This document shows positions 1 through 6,102 of a stretch of 10,986 nucleotides of DNA, piece by piece (within the stretch, counting starts at the first letter, position 1; each line of letters begins with the position of its first letter). Both the position numbers and the translations under genes were made by a program. Below the pieces are notes generated by a model. The model searched no databases, was not told the DNA's origin, and saw only the letters and a list, made by a program, of their open reading frames with translations. Source of the stretch: JBEKIK01 sp049509395 (GTDB lineage: Bacteria; Planctomycetota; Planctomycetia; Pirellulales; Thermoguttaceae); assembly GCA_049509395.1 (NCBI GenBank), contig JBEKZY010000157.1:1-10986 (forward strand), in the 5' to 3' direction.

Positions 1-590
1 GCGTCGTTAATCGTTCCGGTGCCGGCTAAACCTCCGTAGTTATCGATTTGCACTGGAGCGCCCACCGGCAAACTGCCGTTGTCCGCCAGCCATCCGCCGG
101 ATAGCGAGCCGGTGCCGGTGCCGATAATGTCGATGAGGCCGGTAATGGTGTCCACTCCTCCAAGAATGAAATACCCGACCCCTGACTTTGTAAAACCTTG
201 CGTGCCGGCCAGCGGAGCATTAACGAGAAGATAGTTGGACGATGAACCGGCTCCGACCCACACGCTTGGAACGCCGCTCGAAACTTGCAGCGTTAAAGCA
301 GAGGTCGAAGGAGTTCCGGAATTGATAGTATAACTCCGGTTGTTATTTATGGTAAAAGAGATATTTCCAATAGTGTGATCGCCGTCCAGGGTAATTGTCC
401 GGCCACCATTTGGATTAATGGAACCGATTGTGTTGTCAATGCCATCCGGCGGGCCGGCCGGGCTCCAAATGGTAGCTGTATTCCAGCTTCCATTAACACC
501 TTGTTCAACAAAGGTCGTAGCCGCATTGGCGGTGGTCAATGAGATCAATAAGGCGACTGCTATTATCCCGGTTAGAAAAAGTTTCTTCAT
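1..590 (-). CDS. Secreted beta-strand repeat protein, N-terminal part (runs off the left edge)
   Basis: An open frame starts at the ATG complementary to 588-590 and stays open for 196 codons to the window edge without a stop. Residues 1-23 form a clear signal peptide (MKKLF, a hydrophobic core, then ANA before ATTFVEQG), so the product is exported. The mature part is rich in Gly, Thr, Asn, Ile and Val. It has the pattern of short beta strands broken by Gly-Asn turns, with motifs such as GSWNTATIW near residue 35 and LDGDHTIGNISF. This resembles autotransporter-associated beta-strand repeat proteins, which in Planctomycetota and Verrucomicrobiota often end in a PEP-CTERM sorting signal. The C-terminus lies outside the window, so sorting cannot be checked. 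A weak ribosome site (AAGG) lies about 10 bases upstream. The family assignment is by compositional resemblance. The frame, start and signal peptide are directly visible. Confidence 0.75.
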   Translation of the reverse strand, partial: MKKLFLTGIIAVALLISLTTANAATTFVEQGVNGSWNTATIWSPAGPPDGIDNTIGSINPNGGRTITLDGDHTIGNISFTINNNRSYTINSGTPSTSALTLQVSSGVPSVWVGAGSSSNYLLVNAPLAGTQGFTKSGVGYFILGGVDTITGLIDIIGTGTGSLSGGWLADNGSLPVGAPVQIDNYGGLAGTGTIND

Positions 591-1605
591 AGTATTGTGA
601 CCTTGCATTAAAAAGTTTGATAATGTCGTTCGAGGAAAGAGTTTGTTTATTTTTGTTACTTCTGAAAATTGCCTGAGAATGAAAAAACAGTCCGAAAGTT
701 AAGTTAAAGGGTGAGCAGATAACTCCCACGGAACTCTTACTGTCGTGGCGCAAACATAAAGCAGCCGTAGTTCCGCAGAAAGAACCAACTTAGAAAAGCA
801 CCCGCACTTCTAGATTTCAATCGATCAGGATCTCATCATTCAACGGGTACTAACGCTGCCTCGCAATTTTAGAGATATACGAGTACTAACGACTATCAAC
901 TATCTATCCTTGGTATTGCCCCAACACGTTTTAATTTACCAAAATCCGAACAGGTGTCAATAAAATTCCGCCACAATTTAACCTCTAAACAGCAAAAATA
1001 ACCATGTAGAGGGGTTAAATACTGCAATATATGCGAAAATCTGGTTGAATTTTATCCTGGAGAAGGCATTAGTCCATAAATTACTACAATTATGAATTAT
1101 ATAGTCACAGGACGATCATCAGTTCTATATATTCGGACTGAAGTGCTAAGATCGGGGGTAGTTCGCCCACATCCATTTTCGCATAAATCTTAACGCTATT
1201 TCCTGTTATTTTTGTAAATTTTTAATCCAGGTACTTGCAATAGTTAAATTTTTATGTAAAATGAAGAACATGAAGTACGGTAACCCGAGCGACGTGACCG
1301 GGTTGCCCGAACAATAATTTAACCCACTCAGCCAACGAGGCAGCGCTTCACGTCACCGCACTTCCGCAATCAGGCATCCATGTCTCATGGATGACGCGCT
1401 GCTGTTTCTATTTTTAGCCGATTCACGGCGCCCTTGGTTTCTCAAGTTCGTGACCATCGAATGTGGATTACAGGTCAATCCCCATCGAAATTAATGATTC
1501 AGTTTTGTGTTTTGAATGTATGGAGTTCAATGTGGAATTGATTAAGAAATTTTATTATTCACCTTGTTTCAACCCGCTTGGTTGAGAAATTTGAAGGAGG
1601 TTCTT
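591..1605. other. Long AT-rich intergenic region
   Basis: No convincing gene is present; the short open frames here lack ribosome sites and protein-like composition. It separates two genes transcribed away from each other (590 leftward, 1606 rightward), so it must hold both promoters. Visible structure includes a 13-base direct repeat with one mismatch (843-855 and 879-891, both containing GTACTAACG). There is also a bulged hairpin with arms 977-987 and 1007-1019 (TTTAACC pairing with GGTTAAA, TCTA with TAGA). The structured block at 1279-1402 is listed separately. Confidence 0.5.
1279..1402 (+). ncRNA. Candidate structured RNA or leader element with a possible pseudoknot
   Basis: Four complementary segments are interleaved. 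Bases 1279-1287 pair with 1299-1307 (9 bp including one G-U) around an 11-base loop. That loop contains GACGTGA (1291-1297), which is exactly complementary to TCACGTC at 1348-1354 and could form a pseudoknot. The downstream segment lies inside a second domain, where GCAGCGC (1340-1346) pairs with GCGCTGC (1396-1402). That domain also encloses a perfect 8-bp hairpin with a three-base loop, CATCCATG (1375-1382) with CATGGATG (1386-1393). The block is GC-rich within an AT-rich gap and ends about 200 bases before the PEP-CTERM gene. It matches no riboswitch, ribozyme or housekeeping RNA consensus that I recognise. The strand is assumed from the downstream gene, and DNA-level function is possible. 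Confidence 0.35.
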
Positions 1606-2238
1606 ATGAAAAAGAGTTTTGCTATTATGTGTGCAGTAAGTTTAATGCTGATTTTGACAAATTCAGCGTTAGCCGATCTGGTTAAGTCGTATGAAAATGT
1701 CGGGATGGATTATACGTCTGGTAGCACCAGTACTTTTACTATCGGTGCCACTGTTGGTGTTACTCAGGGTTCTACCAGTTTAGGCATCACAACTCCAGGT
1801 AATTGGTGGACTTGGGTTGGAACCGATTGGAATGCCCCAGATAATGCACAATCATTTGCTTCGCTTATGGCACAACATTCTACAATCCTATTGGACGTTA
1901 CAGTTGCGCATGACGCTTCCCCGGGTTGGGACGATTATATTCAGCTTCAACCGCAAATTGTTGCTGACACAGCTAATCAATCATTAAACTGGTCGGCTAA
2001 TGTTTCCGGCGGTACAAGCGCTACTTTAAGCTGGGATTATTCCGCCGTGCCTTTTACTGGATCTCCTTCCTGGGCGCAAATACAGTGGCATGAAGTGGGC
2101 CCTGATATGGACCACACTTACTACATCGACAATCTGCGTTTTGAAGGCCCACCGCCCACCAGCATTCCCGAGCCGACGAGTATCATATTGCTGGCGATGG
2201 CCGGATTAATGGGACTGTTATATTGGCGGAAACGTTAA
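1606..2238 (+). CDS. Small PEP-CTERM exported protein
   Basis: The 210-residue product starts at the ATG at 1606, chosen because GGAGG (1596-1600) lies 5 bases upstream and a signal peptide begins there; an upstream start at 1564 would add 14 unlikely residues. Residues 1-23 are the signal peptide (MKKSFAIM to NSALA, then DLVK). Residues about 24-180 are rich in Thr, Ser, Trp and aromatics, with an NWWTWVGTDW stretch and YYIDNLRF near the end, consistent with a beta-sandwich, possibly carbohydrate-binding. The C-terminus is a classic PEP-CTERM signal: PEP at residues 188-190, a hydrophobic helix, then WRKR. In that system exosortase recognises the tail and removes it at the cell envelope during sorting. 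No exosortase gene is in the window. Base composition is more AT-rich than in the genes downstream. An intrinsic terminator follows. The biochemical role is unknown. Confidence 0.9.
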   Translation: MKKSFAIMCAVSLMLILTNSALADLVKSYENVGMDYTSGSTSTFTIGATVGVTQGSTSLGITTPGNWWTWVGTDWNAPDNAQSFASLMAQHSTILLDVTVAHDASPGWDDYIQLQPQIVADTANQSLNWSANVSGGTSATLSWDYSAVPFTGSPSWAQIQWHEVGPDMDHTYYIDNLRFEGPPPTSIPEPTSIILLAMAGLMGLLYWRKR

Positions 2239-2272
2239 ATCACAACTTTGATGAACAACTTAGAGTAGTTTT

Positions 2273-2305
2273 ACGGGCATGTCTGATAAAGGCGTGCCCG
2301 TTTTT
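2273..2305 (+). terminator. Rho-independent terminator after the PEP-CTERM gene
   Basis: Bases 2273-2281 (ACGGGCATG) pair with 2293-2301 (CGTGCCCGT), a 9-bp stem with one G-U pair, around an 11-base loop. A run of five T follows at 2301-2305. It lies 34 bases after the stop codon. On the minus strand the T run is missing, so it serves only the plus-strand gene and does not obviously end the convergent gene. Confidence 0.85.
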
Positions 2306-2323
2306 ATATAAACTTGTCTAAAA

Positions 2324-3391
2324 TCATTCTTTAGAAGATCGCGATTCGAGCACTGCGCGGATCAACAGCGGCCAGGCGATTGTGGCGTCGCAATGCACCT
2401 CGGCAAACCGCCCGCCATCCTCGCAGCTTATGAATTTGCCCCAGGAAACGCCTTCGCTGTAAGTGCAGCCGCTCAATCCGCCCCAGTGCACCGGTTCCGG
2501 GCAAATCCGCACCGCATAACGGAACCGCGGCACGGGAAGATTGGCCCCCATCCGCATGTTTATGGTCTCGACAAACGGCCCCACCTGCTGGGCCCAATTT
2601 CTGGGCACGCCCCCGCCTATAGTAACAATGCCCAAACGCTTGGCCTTAAGAATCCGCTGGGCATAGTTGTGCAGGTCCAAAAAAGGATTATAAGACGGAA
2701 CAGAGGCAAAGAATTTTTCCAAATCGGCTTCTTTTCCCGGCACAAAATTACGCTCCAAGGCGTGCTTGGCCAGGTCCAGACCCAACTCCGAATCGGTCAG
2801 GGCGGGCACGTAGACTGGCGTCTCGCGCCGATACGCACAGCCCAAAATACTGGGAATTTGCCCGGTTTCCAAAAGCTTTTTCCCGATCGCCCGATTTATC
2901 AGCCAGGAACAACTCGGCTGGGAATTGTCCATCTCATCGAGTACTTCCTTCACCAGGTTCCAAGCCCGGCATAGATTGGCCTCCATCTCCACCGTGTCGT
3001 ACACCCGATTGTAGCCCCACGTATAAAGCTGTTTGTCGGTAACGTGCGGATCGGCCTTATAATGCACTCCGCCGGTGGCCTCCGAAAGACCATGGGCCAT
3101 GATCGCCCCCGTGCTGACGATGATGTGTGCCAGGCCGGCGTCGATCATTTCGCACAGCACTTTGCCCATCTTTGCCACGGTCATCGCCCCGGATACCGTG
3201 ACCACTATGGTGCAATCCGGATCTGCGGCCATGGCCGATAGGACCTCAAAGGCCTCGCCCAATTCCCGCCCCCCAAAAGCCGTTCGCGACATCCTTCGCA
3301 GCATGTCGGCAAAGCCCGTTGCTTGCCGAACGTCTATCGCTTCCAAAGGTTCCAGGCCGTCTTTTCCGCCGTCGTGCAGTTCTCGGGACAT
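2324..3391 (-). CDS. Deoxyhypusine synthase family protein
   Basis: The product is 355 residues, a normal length for the family. In-frame TAG nine bases upstream fixes the N-terminus at or after the ATG at 3391; no clear ribosome site is seen. Family blocks in order are TVSGAMTVAKMG (65-76) and IIVSTGAIMAHG (90-101) in the NAD-binding half, PVYVPALTDSELG (192-204), and EGVSWGKF with the lysine at about 319. That lysine matches the one that carries the aminobutyl intermediate in eukaryotic deoxyhypusine synthase. Aligned from memory, the catalytic histidine of the human enzyme is replaced by glutamate (residue 190). Bacteria generally lack eIF5A, and bacterial members are thought to act on free polyamines, for example as homospermidine synthases; which applies here is unknown. 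Its divergent neighbour makes agmatine from arginine, supporting a polyamine role. The enzyme should be cytoplasmic. Confidence 0.9.
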   Translation of the reverse strand: MSRELHDGGKDGLEPLEAIDVRQATGFADMLRRMSRTAFGGRELGEAFEVLSAMAADPDCTIVVTVSGAMTVAKMGKVLCEMIDAGLAHIIVSTGAIMAHGLSEATGGVHYKADPHVTDKQLYTWGYNRVYDTVEMEANLCRAWNLVKEVLDEMDNSQPSCSWLINRAIGKKLLETGQIPSILGCAYRRETPVYVPALTDSELGLDLAKHALERNFVPGKEADLEKFFASVPSYNPFLDLHNYAQRILKAKRLGIVTIGGGVPRNWAQQVGPFVETINMRMGANLPVPRFRYAVRICPEPVHWGGLSGCTYSEGVSWGKFISCEDGGRFAEVHCDATIAWPLLIRAVLESRSSKE

Positions 3392-3436
3392 GATTATTAT
3401 CTAAAACTATGGTAATTCTGAGCTACCCGCATCCTC

Positions 3437-3471
3437 ATTTCAGGGTATAAAGCAATGCATGTCAAGACATG
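3437..3471 (-). promoter_or_regulatory. Candidate promoter with overlapping operator for the deoxyhypusine synthase homologue
   Basis: Read on the minus strand, a perfect TTGACA (3460-3465) is followed after 17 bases by TGAAAT (3437-3442), which matches the -10 consensus at four of six positions. Transcription would start near 3430, leaving a leader of about 40 bases. The -35 box is embedded in a perfect inverted repeat, CATGTC-AA-GACATG (3458-3471), the size and position of a repressor operator. The promoter reading is an inference; the palindrome is directly visible. Confidence 0.4.
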
Positions 3472-3487
3472 ATGTAGAGGAAATTCG

Positions 3488-3520
3488 TGTTGGGGCAGCA
3501 GTTAAACTGCTGCCCCAACA
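3488..3520. repeat. Perfect 15-bp inverted repeat in a divergent intergenic region
   Basis: Bases 3488-3502 and 3506-3520 are perfect reverse complements (arm beginning TGTTGGGGCAGC) around a three-base centre TAA. It lies between the two divergent polyamine genes, about 100 bases before each start. No T run follows on either strand, so it is not an ordinary terminator. It could be a mobile palindromic repeat, a cruciform or hairpin regulator, or a binding site shared by both genes. Confidence 0.8.
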
Positions 3521-3633
3521 TGGTAAACGATGGGGAATTCAACTTGCCATTAAATGCAAAGCCTTGTAAAGTAACTGTCATACCAATGCGGGGACATCGA
3601 ACATCTTTGACACCAACATAAGGAGGAGAAGGA

Positions 3634-4191
3634 TTGGGAGAGCCGCTCGTACCACGAGAAGTTTTTTTCACCAAGGGCATAGGCAAACATAACACCCGCC
3701 TGCAAAGCTTCGAATTGGCGTTGCGCGACGCGGGCATCGAGATTTTTAACCTCGTCCGCGTGTCGAGCATCTTCCCCCCGCACTGCAAAGTTGTCTCGAA
3801 AAAGCAGGGACTGCCCAAGCTTCAGCCCGGCCAGATCGCCTACTGCGTTTTGGCCGAGGCCTCCACCAACGAACCCTCGCGGATGGTCGGGGCTGGCATC
3901 GGATTGGCCGTGCCTTCCGCCGGTGAACAATACGGATACATCAGCGAGCACCACGACTTCGGCATCACCGAGCCCCGACTCCGCGATCTGGTCGAAGACA
4001 TGGCCGCCACCATGCTGGCCACCACGCTGGGCATCGAATTCGATCCCGAAACGGCTTACGACTACCGCAAGGAAATCTATCACATGTCCGGCAAGATCAT
4101 TCAAACCCGGGCCTGCGTCCAAACCGCCGAAGGCGACAAAAAAGGCCTCTGGACCACCGTCGTCGCCTCAGCCGTGTTCGTGGTCGATTAA
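3634..4191 (+). CDS. pdaD: Pyruvoyl-dependent arginine decarboxylase
   Basis: The 185-residue product matches the PvlArgDC family in length and sequence. The start is TTG at 3634: a strong AGGAGG (3621-3626) lies seven bases upstream and an in-frame TAA at 3619-3621 rules out anything longer. The family cleaves itself between two serines, leaving a small beta chain and a large alpha chain capped by a pyruvoyl group. The site is clear here as VSSIFPP, with predicted cleavage between Ser44 and Ser45. The conserved acidic residue used in catalysis is probably Glu105 in GYISEHHDFG. The enzyme converts arginine to agmatine and CO2, the first step of the agmatine route to putrescine. No agmatinase or agmatine deiminase gene is in the window. 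It is divergent from the deoxyhypusine synthase homologue. A weak GC hairpin without a T run lies just downstream, around 4203-4226. Confidence 0.92.
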   Translation: MGEPLVPREVFFTKGIGKHNTRLQSFELALRDAGIEIFNLVRVSSIFPPHCKVVSKKQGLPKLQPGQIAYCVLAEASTNEPSRMVGAGIGLAVPSAGEQYGYISEHHDFGITEPRLRDLVEDMAATMLATTLGIEFDPETAYDYRKEIYHMSGKIIQTRACVQTAEGDKKGLWTTVVASAVFVVD

Positions 4192-4333
4192 AAACCCATG
4201 CAAAAGCCCCTTGCGGTTTTGCGTTACCACGACTAAATGCCGTTTTCCTAAAAATAATCGCTATCTCAAATCCGAACAGATTCCCGGTTTCGGCGGTCTT
4301 ACTTTCTAGAATCGGCCGGTGTAAGGAAAATAC

Positions 4334-4858
4334 ATGCCTGCCGTAATACAACAGCGGAGTCGCCGTGTGTCAAACAATTCATTGCACAGGGAATTCCTGG
4401 AATTGCTCGACGCATACGGCGCAACGCTCATGGCCATGCTTCGACGCCTGTGCGCCAACCAACACGACGCCGAAGACGTGTTCCAGGACACAGCCGCGCG
4501 CGTATGGCGCACTTTTTCCGCTCGGCCGAGGCTGCGAAATCCAAGGGCATGGATAATGACGACCGGGTACCGGGCGTTTCTCGATACCCGGGACCGATGG
4601 AAATCCTACGAAGCTCTGCTCGATACCGTGGATGATCGCACCGCTTCGCCCGGGCAAATGGCCGAGCGTTCGGAAGATTGCGCACGCGTACAAACGGCAA
4701 TCACAGGCCTGTCCGACCCGATACGCGAAGTGGTCGTGTTGCACTACACCGGCGGGTTGACTTTAAGTCAAACCGCGGCGGCAATGGAAATTTCGGAAGG
4801 CACGGTAAAGAGCCGGCTTAATGCGGCCCTCAACAAACTGCGGAGTGTACTGGAATGA
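4334..4858 (+). CDS. ECF-type RNA polymerase sigma factor
   Basis: This 174-residue protein has the two-domain layout of extracytoplasmic-function sigma factors. Region 2 spans about residues 20-85, with the typical NQHDAEDVFQDTAARVWR motif (42-59). Region 4 spans about 120-172, with the helix-turn-helix TLSQTAAAMEISEGTVKSRL (143-162). There is no extra C-terminal domain. The ATG at 4334 has a modest AAGG 6 bases upstream; a GTG at residue 12 is an alternative start. Its stop overlaps the start of the next gene (ATGA at 4855-4858), so the two are translationally coupled. ECF factors usually control their own operon and are held inactive by an adjacent anti-sigma factor, which fits the next gene. 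The likely target is therefore the secreted protein downstream. No matching promoter could be identified by eye. Confidence 0.92.
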   Translation: MPAVIQQRSRRVSNNSLHREFLELLDAYGATLMAMLRRLCANQHDAEDVFQDTAARVWRTFSARPRLRNPRAWIMTTGYRAFLDTRDRWKSYEALLDTVDDRTASPGQMAERSEDCARVQTAITGLSDPIREVVVLHYTGGLTLSQTAAAMEISEGTVKSRLNAALNKLRSVLE

Positions 4859-5397
4859 ACTGCAATAATTTCCTGCCTGCTTTGGAAACTGGCGGATTTG
4901 TTCGGCGAATTCAAGCCCGGTGTCATGCCGCTCGTTGCCCGCGCTGTGCCGCGGTTCGAGCGGCGCTTGCCGCGGTAAAACGGCAATTGGCGGACACCGA
5001 ACCGCTTTCGCCCCGCACTGAAAGGCTGTGGCGGCAGGCTGTCGGCGAGGCCACGGCACGACCTGTGCGTGGATTCGCTTGGAATCTGGTAACGGCCGGT
5101 GCGATAGCAGGGATATGTCTCGTCGTGGTCTTCTTACTCGCAATCTTTCAATATATTAATAATTCGCCTACGCCTGCATCACAGCCAACTGTTGCTCGAA
5201 ACGAATCCCGAAGTCTCAGCCCAACCACGGTCGAGGAAATCGATCCCTCTGAAGGACTCGCGTATCAGGCGGACAAAGTCCGACGACTCGATATCGAGTT
5301 GAAATCCCTTCAACAGGTGATTGAGAAGAAAAGCGTGCAGAGGCAGATCGCCGCGACCCTCGAACGTTTCGGCGAGCCGCCATCCCCCACCCCGTAA
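4855..5397 (+). CDS. Membrane-anchored zinc-type anti-sigma factor
   Basis: The 180-residue product starts inside the stop codon of the sigma gene. Residues 23-31 read CHAARCPRC, giving the H-x3-C-x2-C signature (His24, Cys28, Cys31) of the zinc-binding anti-sigma (ZAS) fold that clamps ECF sigma factors. One strong transmembrane helix covers about residues 78-100 (from NLVTAGAIAGIC to LAIFQYI). The N-terminal sigma-binding domain should thus face the cytoplasm and the C-terminal part the envelope. Residues about 130-170 are charged and look helical, possibly coiled coil (RRLDIELKSLQQVIEKKSVQ), and could be the sensing part. Position, overlap, motif and topology agree, although overall similarity to named anti-sigma families cannot be judged by eye. 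Fifteen bases separate it from the next gene. Confidence 0.82.
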   Translation: MNCNNFLPALETGGFVRRIQARCHAARCPRCAAVRAALAAVKRQLADTEPLSPRTERLWRQAVGEATARPVRGFAWNLVTAGAIAGICLVVVFLLAIFQYINNSPTPASQPTVARNESRSLSPTTVEEIDPSEGLAYQADKVRRLDIELKSLQQVIEKKSVQRQIAATLERFGEPPSPTP

Positions 5398-5412
5398 TAG
5401 AGGAGTCCAGCA

Positions 5413-6027
5413 ATGACACTGTATAGTCGTAAGAGCGCCATGCTAGCCCATCTAGCGCTTTCCCTTGGCATCGGCATAAGCCTGCTGGCCGGCCCGGCCT
5501 GGAGTCAGGAGTCAATTCAACTTAAGGCTAAGGGGCCGGAAGGACAGACTAACCTCCGGTATGGCTTCGGAGGAATTTTCTTTGTCGACAAGAACCTTAA
5601 AGATGAGTACGATCGCCTCCTCTTTCGCATCCGAACCCTGAAGTCCGGTTTGGATGATGACCGGATCGGCAGCGCGGACACGTTAACACAGTTGAAAGAG
5701 GAGTTGAAGGACCTGCAAACAAGGCTCGACAATCTGCAAAAGGAGATTGAAAACAAGAAAACCTTTGTTTCTCTAGGAAAAATACATAAACAGACGGAGA
5801 CTGTTACCTTCGACCCCGGTCCCGAACGGCTGCTGGTCGTCACGGCCAAGAACGTCCGCGTGGAAGGATGGAATGGCCAGCAGGTCAAGTGTGTTCTGGA
5901 GAAACAAGTCATCATTCCGGACAAGGATGACAGCACAAAGGCGGACGAGCAGTTGAACAGCATCAGGCTGATTCACAAGTATGGCGTTGCTCCACAAACC
6001 GTGGGAAAGGTCTCTGCCGAGCGATAG
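5413..6027 (+). CDS. N-terminal half of the interrupted secreted protein
   Basis: This 204-residue product ends at the amber codon. The ATG at 5413 has AGGAG (5401-5405) seven bases upstream. Residues 1-31 are a signal peptide, with cleavage probably after AWS in GPAWSQES. Residues about 45-60 contain RYGFGGIFFVDKNLKDEYDRLL. Residues about 60-120 form a heptad-like charged helix (LKEELKDLQTRLDNLQKEIE), a probable coiled coil. After about residue 125 the sequence becomes beta-rich (TETVTFDPGPERLLVVTAK). I remember a family of uncharacterised planctomycete secreted proteins with this same order (signal, YGFGGIFF block, coiled coil, beta region). No enzyme motif is visible. Being third in the sigma/anti-sigma operon suggests an envelope product under ECF control. 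If translation stops here, a short exported coiled-coil protein would still be made. Confidence 0.8.
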   Translation: MTLYSRKSAMLAHLALSLGIGISLLAGPAWSQESIQLKAKGPEGQTNLRYGFGGIFFVDKNLKDEYDRLLFRIRTLKSGLDDDRIGSADTLTQLKEELKDLQTRLDNLQKEIENKKTFVSLGKIHKQTETVTFDPGPERLLVVTAKNVRVEGWNGQQVKCVLEKQVIIPDKDDSTKADEQLNSIRLIHKYGVAPQTVGKVSAER

Positions 6028-6102
6028 GCGGACGAGCAAAAATATCTGGCCGGTCCGGAGGCGAGCAAGCTGACCGAGCAAGAACGATACGTCCACCGTC
6101 TT

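Noticed and set aside
1261..1410. attC site or known riboswitch in the structured block
   Set aside because: No GTTRRRY/RYYYAAC pair sits at its ends, and no c-di-GMP, cobalamin, SAM or similar consensus could be matched.
2393..2974. 193-codon plus-strand open frame opposite the deoxyhypusine synthase homologue
   Set aside because: It is a shadow of a well-supported gene, with no ribosome site and no domain pattern.
3550..4122. 190-codon minus-strand open frame opposite the arginine decarboxylase
   Set aside because: It is antisense to a gene with clear family motifs and a self-cleavage site, and its protein has no recognisable features.
4203..4226. Terminator after the arginine decarboxylase gene
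   Set aside because: GCAAAA and TTTTGC can pair around a bulge, but the stem is weak and no T run follows.
6025..6027. TAG as pyrrolysine or programmed readthrough
   Set aside because: No insertion element, suppressor tRNA or conserved stop is visible. A simple point mutation or base error is more economical, though it remains testable.
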